Shown here: one piece after another, positions 33,784 through 38,345 of the stretch
Layout: every line of letters begins with the position of its first letter
How positions within the stretch are numbered: position 1 is the stretch's first letter
From: an uncultured Eubacteriales bacterium
GTDB taxonomy: Bacteria; Bacillota; Clostridia; Oscillospirales; CAG-272
Reading direction: 5' to 3'
Length of the DNA stretch: 38,345 nucleotides
Assembly (NCBI GenBank): GCA_949299535.1
Contig: CASGAQ010000013.1
Span: 1-38,345, forward strand
Position numbers and translations under genes: made by a program
Notes under the pieces: generated by a model
The model's input: the letters and a program-made list of their open reading frames with translations, nothing else
Database searches by the model: none
Told to the model about the DNA's origin: nothing

Positions 33784-34506
33784 TCACTTTTTAAGTTTGC
33801 CCAAAACTTTGCCGAAACAGATTATTCTGTTATACTCTGAAAGCTTTATGTCATTATAGTCAGGATTGAGCGATATAAGTCTGTCTGTGCCGAACTTTTT
33901 AACAAAACTTTCTCCATCGACGGAGAAGATACCGAACTCGCCGTCGTCTACGCTTTCCGCACTCTTTATGAGCAGGATATCTCCGCTGGAGAATTTTGGC
34001 AGCATACTGTCGCCGTATACCTTTACCGCAAAGTCCGCGTCCTCTGTTACAGGTGTTGAATATACCGAGATATTCGTGTAATCCGAAGATGAGAGGTACG
34101 AACCTGTTCCGGCAGAAGCGGCGATATTGTAGAGCTTTATCGTGCGCGTCTGCGGCACATCGAGCGAGTATGTTGTGATGGATTGCTCGCGGAGCATTCG
34201 CGCGTGTTCACGTTCCAAAACGCGTTCGGTCGCCATTCGCCCCTCTTCGTCAAGCTCCATATATTTTTGAAAAAATTCGTTTCTGGTAAAAGAGGATTCG
34301 CCGCCCTTCTTTCTTCCGGTCATTTCGTCTATGGAAACGCCGAGCGCATCCGAAAGCGCGCACAGTGTCGAAAATTTCGGATCTGCGCTTGCTCCGGAGA
34401 GCAGTTTGTTGAGCGTCCCTACGGAAACGCCGGATAGTTCGGATAAAGCGTCGTTAGTTAAATTTTTTTCTTTTTTGATTTTCTTTATATTAAGGAGCCA
34501 ATCCAT
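33784..34506 (-). CDS. XRE-family repressor with C-terminal S24 (LexA-like) peptidase domain
   Basis: The 240-residue protein has an N-terminal helix-turn-helix (DALSELSGVSVGTLNKLLSG, about 19-38), a linker to about 115, and an S24 domain. The domain contains a possible self-cleavage Ala132-Gly133 in NIAASAGTGS, the nucleophile Ser167 in YGDSMLPKF, and a general-base Lys203 in ESFVKKF, 36 residues later, as in LexA and phage CI proteins. These proteins cut themselves when RecA filaments form on damaged DNA, releasing the DNA site; HdiR of Lactococcus is a similar stand-alone example. CGGAGG precedes the ATG. A palindromic operator overlaps its own promoter, implying autoregulation, and the same motif lies in the divergent promoter of a small protein and a Nudix gene. 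Confidence 0.93.
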   Translation of the reverse strand: MDWLLNIKKIKKEKNLTNDALSELSGVSVGTLNKLLSGASADPKFSTLCALSDALGVSIDEMTGRKKGGESSFTRNEFFQKYMELDEEGRMATERVLEREHARMLREQSITTYSLDVPQTRTIKLYNIAASAGTGSYLSSSDYTNISVYSTPVTEDADFAVKVYGDSMLPKFSSGDILLIKSAESVDDGEFGIFSVDGESFVKKFGTDRLISLNPDYNDIKLSEYNRIICFGKVLGKLKK

Positions 34507-34529
34507 AAAAACCTCCGGAAAACGTTATA

Positions 34530-34545
34530 TTACCTTTTACGGTAA
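34530..34545. promoter_or_regulatory. Operator 1 of the S24 repressor
   Basis: TTACCTTTTACGGTAA, extended to perfect 8-bp arms ATATTACC/GGTAATAT (34527-34548). It abuts the -10 box of the repressor promoter and would block initiation. It shares the TTAC-N8-GTAA layout with two more sites downstream. Confidence 0.75.
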
Positions 34546-34546
34546 T

Positions 34547-34575
34547 ATAATATCATAAATTTTCCGATTTGTAAA
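34547..34575 (-). promoter_or_regulatory. Promoter of the S24 repressor gene
   Basis: TTTACA (34575-34570), 17-nt spacer, TATTAT (34552-34547) on the minus strand, about 40 nt upstream of the repressor ATG. Operator 1 starts just past the -10 box. Confidence 0.7.
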
Positions 34576-34626
34576 GGGGTTAAATTTCAAAATTGCCGAA
34601 AAATAGAATTTTTTGCAAAAAAGGTA

Positions 34627-34655
34627 TTGACAATTACCTTATAAGGTAGTATAAT
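34627..34655 (+). promoter_or_regulatory. Perfect consensus promoter of the small-protein/Nudix pair
   Basis: TTGACA and TATAAT with a 17-nt spacer, both perfect. The spacer is filled by operator 2. A promoter this strong with a built-in operator suggests it is held off by the repressor and fully active on release. Confidence 0.9.
34634..34649. promoter_or_regulatory. Operator 2 of the S24 repressor
   Basis: TTACCTTATAAGGTAG, containing the perfect palindrome TACCTTATAAGGTA, exactly between the -35 and -10 boxes. It matches operator 1 at both outer half-sites except for the last base. Confidence 0.75.
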
Positions 34656-34666
34656 AAAGTCAAAAA

Positions 34667-34682
34667 TTACACCAAACGGTAA
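34667..34682. promoter_or_regulatory. Possible operator 3 of the S24 repressor
   Basis: TTACACCAAACGGTAA lies downstream of the -10 box near the expected start of transcription. Its right half (CGGTAA) equals that of operator 1; the left half keeps TTAC. It overlaps the region just before the AGGAGG ribosome site of the small gene. It is weaker than sites 1 and 2. Confidence 0.5.
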
Positions 34683-34695
34683 AAAGGAGGCAACT

Positions 34696-34890
34696 ATGGA
34701 AAGATACTGCAATACTGAAAATATTTACGGATATACCGTTTATTCTTATCATATAGATTGTCCCGAATATAATGAAAATAAAAAGAGATCTGCTTCGGCG
34801 CTTAGATTCCGCGGATTGCGCCGTTTTGCGTTTTTTATACTTGCACCGATTGCGCTCGCTGCAGATGTTCTGACTGCTGTTTTCCGCTGA
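34696..34890 (+). CDS. 64-residue protein of unknown function under S24 repressor control
   Basis: I do not recognise this protein. The 64 residues divide into a polar, Tyr-rich N-terminal half (MERYCNTENIYGYTVYSYHI, two Cys) and a C-terminal half with a basic stretch (RFRGLRRFA) followed by a hydrophobic segment, FFILAPIALAADVLTAVF, of membrane-spanning length. It could be a tail-anchored small membrane protein. It has an AGGAGG Shine-Dalgarno 6 nt upstream, and one of the strongest promoters in the window. The Nudix gene starts 7 nt after its stop. A role as inducible inhibitor, toxin or envelope stress peptide would fit the regulation but is speculation. Confidence 0.7.
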   Translation: MERYCNTENIYGYTVYSYHIDCPEYNENKKRSASALRFRGLRRFAFFILAPIALAADVLTAVFR

Positions 34891-34897
34891 TGCCGGT

Positions 34898-35359
34898 ATG
34901 AAGAAGGACTGGACTTTCCGCAGCGCCGGAGTGCTTATCCGCGGAGAAAAGATTTTGGTTCGGCGCGAAACTGACGGCAATGGTTTTACTTTGCCCGACG
35001 CATATATTGAGCTTGGCGAAGCTTCAAAACAGGCGCTCATTCGGGAATATGCCGAAGAAACGGGTGCGGATATTTCCTGCGGCAGGCTTCTCTGCATAGA
35101 GGAGAGTCCGTGTGGGACAAACGAAAACGGTAAGAATGAGATAATTTTTTATTATATGATAGAACAAGACGGCGACGATATCCCATGCGAAGGCGGATTT
35201 TCGGCTCAAAAAAACGGGAGTTGCGCGTTTTATGAATGGCTCCCGCTTGACAGCCTTGAAGAAGTTGATATTCACCCGTCGTTTTTGAGCGAAGAACTGC
35301 ACAGGCTCGAAAAGCACCCCATCTGTTTTGTGAGCGGGCGAAGATTGTCTTGTTCTTGA
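34898..35359 (+). CDS. Nudix hydrolase with an altered Nudix box
   Basis: Nudix enzymes hydrolyse nucleoside diphosphates linked to another group, often damaged or excess nucleotides. The 153-residue protein has the Nudix fold layout, with a first strand SAGVLIRGEKILVRRE, and the core REYAEETGAD (about 48-57) with the metal-binding Glu pair. The first Gly of the consensus GX5EX7REUXEEXGU is replaced by Ala in LPDAYIELGE. The catalytic Glu residues remain, so activity is likely. The substrate cannot be assigned. It has no Shine-Dalgarno of its own and begins 7 nt after the small-protein gene, so translation is probably coupled; both are read from the operator-containing promoter. Confidence 0.9.
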   Translation: MKKDWTFRSAGVLIRGEKILVRRETDGNGFTLPDAYIELGEASKQALIREYAEETGADISCGRLLCIEESPCGTNENGKNEIIFYYMIEQDGDDIPCEGGFSAQKNGSCAFYEWLPLDSLEEVDIHPSFLSEELHRLEKHPICFVSGRRLSCS

Positions 35360-35401
35360 ATTTTCTGCTTGCTTTACATCTCCATAAATTATTTTTGAAA
35401 G

Positions 35402-35443
35402 AAAAAGTCAAACCGACGATGATATCAGTCGGTTTGACTTTTT
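35402..35443. terminator. Bidirectional terminator between the Nudix and flavin reductase genes
   Basis: AAAAAGTCAAACCGAC pairs perfectly with GTCGGTTTGACTTTTT around a 10-nt loop. It ends the Nudix unit on the plus strand (TTTTTTG follows) and the flavin reductase gene on the minus strand. Confidence 0.9.
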
Positions 35444-35456
35444 TGTGATTGTAATT

Positions 35457-36044
35457 TTATTTTTTCTTTTGATTGTTGAGATTTTTCTTCTTTACGGAAA
35501 AGCCGAATTTGCCTATTCGTTTTCCGAGGGCATAATATTCTCCGTGCGCGTATGCGGCGAGATGGGCGCGGTTTATGCAAAGTTTGCCATTTTCGTCAAA
35601 TAACCTGTCGTCCGCATATATGCCGACTATATCGGCTATGAACATATCGTGAGAGCCGAGAGGCACTATATCAGTAACTTTGCATACTATCGACATGGGA
35701 CTCTCCGCGATTATGGGGCAGCTCGCTTCCTCCACATATTCGGCAGTAAGACCGGCTTCCTTGAATTTGTCCGTTTTTGCGCCGGTTTTCATACCGCAAA
35801 GGTCGGCAGCGCGAGCAAGTTCTCCTGATACGAGATTGATGACAAATTCTCGGTTTTTCTTTATTATCCCATATGAGAAGCGCTCCGGACGCACGGAAAC
35901 ATATGTTTTTGCCGGGTGAGAGTTGATGATACCTGTCCATGCGATAGTCACGATATCCGTTCCCTCTGTTTCGTTGCCGCATGTCACCATGACTGCGGGA
36001 ATGGGTGCAAGCAGTGTGCTTGCGGGCATTTTTCTTTTTGACAT
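35457..36044 (-). CDS. Flavin reductase family (FMN-binding split barrel) protein
   Basis: The 195-residue protein matches the FlaRed group of FMN-binding split-barrel proteins, which reduce flavin or act as flavoredoxins. Visible features are PIPAVMVTCGNETEGTDIVTI, in which the loop that binds FMN lies, AWTGIINSHPAKTYVSVRPE, and NREFVINLVSGELARAADLCG, all typical of the family. The C-terminal tail (SVKKKNLNNQKKK) is Lys-rich and unconserved. It stands alone between the Nudix gene (convergent) and the metalloprotease gene (divergent). The partner oxidoreductase, if any, is not in the window. The Shine-Dalgarno is AAGG. Confidence 0.9.
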   Translation of the reverse strand: MSKRKMPASTLLAPIPAVMVTCGNETEGTDIVTIAWTGIINSHPAKTYVSVRPERFSYGIIKKNREFVINLVSGELARAADLCGMKTGAKTDKFKEAGLTAEYVEEASCPIIAESPMSIVCKVTDIVPLGSHDMFIADIVGIYADDRLFDENGKLCINRAHLAAYAHGEYYALGKRIGKFGFSVKKKNLNNQKKK

Positions 36045-36233
36045 ATAGAAAACCTTCTTCCTTTAAAAATAAATAATATTATGTTTAAATGACTGTTAAT
36101 GGAATGTTATATGTTAATGGAATGATATATTTATATGATGTCGACTTGAATTTGTCGATTGTAAATAATCGACAATAATTTTCAAAGCGGTTTAATAAAT
36201 TTGACGAAAATGACAAGCAAAACTTCAATAATG

Positions 36234-36262
36234 TTGACTATGATTCAAGAAAATGGTATAAT
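36234..36262 (+). promoter_or_regulatory. Promoter of the M6 metalloprotease gene
   Basis: TTGACT, a 17-nt spacer and consensus TATAAT, about 145 nt upstream of the protease ATG. The gap 36045-36407 holds this promoter, the direct repeats below and a long leader; I see no gene in it. Confidence 0.75.
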
Positions 36263-36266
36263 CAAA

Positions 36267-36387
36267 ACATAATGATTTTATACAATGAGGCAGTATGTTC
36301 AGATAAACCTATGTATATTATAACATGTTTATTTTGTCAAATAAAGTGCCTCTGCCAAAAAACGTGTATTTTGAACATAATGATTTT
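36267..36387 (+). repeat. 13-bp direct repeat pair in the metalloprotease leader
   Basis: ACATAATGATTTT occurs at 36267-36279, near the predicted transcript start, and again at 36375-36387, 21 nt before the protease ATG. GAGGCA (36287) and TGCCTC (36347) between them could close a large loop. The role is unknown; the sequence is AT-rich. Confidence 0.55.
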
Positions 36388-36407
36388 TTTAAGAAAGGAT
36401 CGTACTT

Positions 36408-38345
36408 ATGAATTTAAAAAAGAAAAGTTTTATGAAACGCGCCGCTACCTTTACGATTTCCGTGATGTTGGCCGCCGTACTTTTTGTTTCCTCGTTTCCG
36501 CTCTTTGTAAGCGCGGCTGACGCGTCGGAAACGGATTATGTCACATATCCTGTTTCCGAGATCGAGTCGACGTATGACGGATACTCTCCTATTCCTCTTT
36601 TGGTCATACAGATATCTTTCGATGCTGACGGAGACGGCGTGGATGACAATCCTGACGGAAGCGGTTATGATGCGGTAAAAAATCCGGACCTTCCCACTTA
36701 CGGCGAACAGTGGTGCCACACCGTCGATTCGGACTGGACGGCAAGACTCTTTGCCGAAGAAGGCGCTTCTCTCAGGACTTATTATGAGTATATGTCGGAC
36801 GGGAACTTCTATTTCAGTCCTGCGGCTGAAAATTACGGCACGGCTGACGATGGCGTTATCCATGTTATACTTAAAGGAGTAAAACATATGGGCGCGAACG
36901 CCGGAGCAGAGAACTGGGTACACTGCTATAAACAGATAATCGCTGCAGCCGATGAATATGTTGATTTTTCCGTATTTGACGTGAATAAAAACGGAAGAAT
37001 AGATACATACGAACTCGGTCTTTGCTTTATTTTCGGAGGCGCGGAAACGAGCAGTTCTAGTGTAAACAGGACGGAAGTTTTCGGTTTCCATGCATATTAT
37101 AAAAAATATGACAGCAATAACTCGTATGATGCCGACGGCGTGAACGTAAGCCAAAGCGGATTTTTCGGAACCGGCTCAATTTCCGGCGGCGCGGCGCTTA
37201 ATTTCGGTGTATTTGCTCACGAGCTCGGTCACTATCTCGGCGCTCCCGACCTTTACGACTACGGCTCAAAATTTGATAATGCTGTCGGCACACTTTCTCT
37301 TATGGGAAGCGGTGCGCATGGCTCAAGCCCTGCGCATTTGGATCCATGGAACGCGATGTGCTTCGGTTTTTACGATGCGACAACCGTAACGGACGGGGAA
37401 TACACGCTTTATTCAAAAGCGAGCGAAACCGGAACATATAATATTATAAAAATTGCAACTCCCAATCCAAACGAATACTATCTTATTGAAAACCGATGGG
37501 CTCCGACAACGGATACGTCTAATTTTGATGACGCCGCCAACATGCATCAAGGTATTATTATTTATCATATAGATGAAACATATTATACGTCCGACCAGTG
37601 CAATACATACGATGAAGATAACCCGGTTGACCCTATGATGGCGATATATCACCCGACAGCCAAGAACGTGACCGTTTTGGCGCCGGTCGCTTTCGGCGAG
37701 GGCAGAGTATGGACGGCAAGCAGTTACAAATTCCCCGTAAGTTCTACATGGTACACTTCCATGACCGCAGAACAGGCGGAGATCATGAAAGACCTTAAAG
37801 TGGAGATCACTTCCGGTGTCGGCACCGAAATGACTATAAAAATTTCAGGCGCCGCATATGAGCCTCAGGTAAGCTGGGTCGCTTCCGACTATGACGCAAC
37901 GACAACTTCTTTCACTGTAAAAGGAAAGATAGCTCTCCACACAAATACGCTCAACGATTTCCGCATAACTCTTACGGAAAAATCCACCGGTAAAGAGATC
38001 TCTTCCGAACAGATAAAACTTAAAAAAGACGGCTCTTTTGAGGTAGCCTTCACAGGACTTACGGAGAACACATCTTATGTTTATACTTTGACGGCCGACG
38101 CTTCCAACGGAACCGTGACGGAAAGCAGAAACGCTTATACCGAAGTCGGGGAAGTTGAGCAAACATATTTTACGATATATGTATATAAAGGCCTCAGTGA
38201 AAATGAGAGAGCATATAAAGTGAGAGTTGATTTCGGCGAAAAATTCACATACAGTTTCCCGATGAATAAGAGCGGATATGCGTTCTGCGGCTGGTATCTC
38301 GATAAAGAGCTGACGCAGAAATACGATATGAACTTCACTCAGAAT
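36408..38345 (+). CDS. Secreted M6-family metalloprotease (immune inhibitor A-like), 3' end outside window
   Basis: A 646-codon open frame runs to the window edge without a stop. Residues 1-36 form a signal peptide (KKK then a hydrophobic core, cleavage near VSA-A). The catalytic zinc motif HELGHYLGAPD (271-281) is HExxHxxGxxD, with the Met-turn SLMGSG around Met299. Two likely calcium loops are DADGDGVDDN, near residue 71, and DVNKNGRIDTYE (191-202), which matches a 12-residue EF-hand loop. After about residue 485 come a fibronectin III-like domain and, at the end, a Listeria-Bacteroides (InlB) type repeat with GYAFCGWYLDKEL. Such proteases digest host or dietary proteins. AAAGGA lies 9 nt before the ATG. 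Confidence 0.93.
   Translation, partial: MNLKKKSFMKRAATFTISVMLAAVLFVSSFPLFVSAADASETDYVTYPVSEIESTYDGYSPIPLLVIQISFDADGDGVDDNPDGSGYDAVKNPDLPTYGEQWCHTVDSDWTARLFAEEGASLRTYYEYMSDGNFYFSPAAENYGTADDGVIHVILKGVKHMGANAGAENWVHCYKQIIAAADEYVDFSVFDVNKNGRIDTYELGLCFIFGGAETSSSSVNRTEVFGFHAYYKKYDSNNSYDADGVNVSQSGFFGTGSISGGAALNFGVFAHELGHYLGAPDLYDYGSKFDNAVGTLSLMGSGAHGSSPAHLDPWNAMCFGFYDATTVTDGEYTLYSKASETGTYNIIKIATPNPNEYYLIENRWAPTTDTSNFDDAANMHQGIIIYHIDETYYTSDQCNTYDEDNPVDPMMAIYHPTAKNVTVLAPVAFGEGRVWTASSYKFPVSSTWYTSMTAEQAEIMKDLKVEITSGVGTEMTIKISGAAYEPQVSWVASDYDATTTSFTVKGKIALHTNTLNDFRITLTEKSTGKEISSEQIKLKKDGSFEVAFTGLTENTSYVYTLTADASNGTVTESRNAYTEVGEVEQTYFTIYVYKGLSENERAYKVRVDFGEKFTYSFPMNKSGYAFCGWYLDKELTQKYDMNFTQN

Noticed and set aside
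33784..35359. Prophage remnant
   Set aside because: No integrase, structural genes or attachment repeats, and neighbours are ordinary chromosomal genes. A domesticated phage switch cannot be fully excluded.
36272..36520. 82-codon plus-strand frame starting in the metalloprotease leader
   Set aside because: Overlaps the protease start in another frame, lacks a Shine-Dalgarno, and its second half is a shifted reading of the signal peptide.
36414..37154. 246-codon minus-strand frame opposite the metalloprotease
   Set aside because: The plus frame has signal peptide, zinc motif and ribosome site; the opposite frame has none.

Overview
The window looks like chromosomal core from a low-to-moderate GC Gram-positive bacterium of the class Clostridia, probably a gut or anaerobic Oscillospirales-like lineage. 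I infer this from the mraZ-led division and cell-wall (dcw) cluster, a class B PBP with C-terminal PASTA domains, a MurE with the meso-diaminopimelate motif DNPR, a CIRCE operator ahead of groESL, an HPr with both His15 and Ser46, bS21, consensus sigma-A promoters and strong Shine-Dalgarno (SD) sites. No sequence search was run, so the taxonomy is inference.

Layout. (1) 129-13087, minus strand: dcw operon in the transcribed order mraZ, rsmH, ftsL-like, PBP2/ftsI-like, murE, murF, mraY, ftsW, murG, ftsQ, ftsZ. The promoter and a phased GTGG repeat array, probably the MraZ operator, lie at 13140-13236. murD, murC, murB and ftsA are absent from the cluster. (2) 13493-16724, minus: uvrC, rsmD, coaD and a possible small or frameshifted ORF, closed by a perfect 22-bp terminator. 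(3) 16864-17121: a single HPr gene with its own promoter. (4) 17261-23440, minus: rpsU, rimM, trmD, murJ, an O-antigen-ligase-like polymerase and two tandem DUF4330-like membrane proteins. This joins ribosome maturation to envelope polymer export. (5) 23697-26694, plus: a P-loop ATPase, a parvulin-like lipoprotein and a dolichyl-phosphate-type glycosyltransferase. (6) dxs (minus) and dxr (plus), the first two MEP isoprenoid enzymes, diverge from a shared intergenic region. They plausibly feed undecaprenyl phosphate to the cell-wall genes. (7) groES-groEL (minus) with CIRCE, divergent from an alanine/glycine:cation symporter. (8) 33784-35359: an XRE-S24 self-cleaving-type repressor divergent from a 64-aa unknown protein and a Nudix protein, with three copies of one 16-bp operator motif across the control region. 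(9) A flavin reductase family protein (minus), then a secreted M6 metalloprotease (plus) that runs off the end of the window.

Most of the sequence is well-understood housekeeping. The best candidate for an undescribed system is the S24 repressor / small protein / Nudix module at 33784-35359. Secondary points of interest are the GTGG array upstream of mraZ, a 17-codon leader ORF coupled to the PBP gene, the incomplete dcw cluster, and a P-loop ATPase whose second domain appears degenerate.
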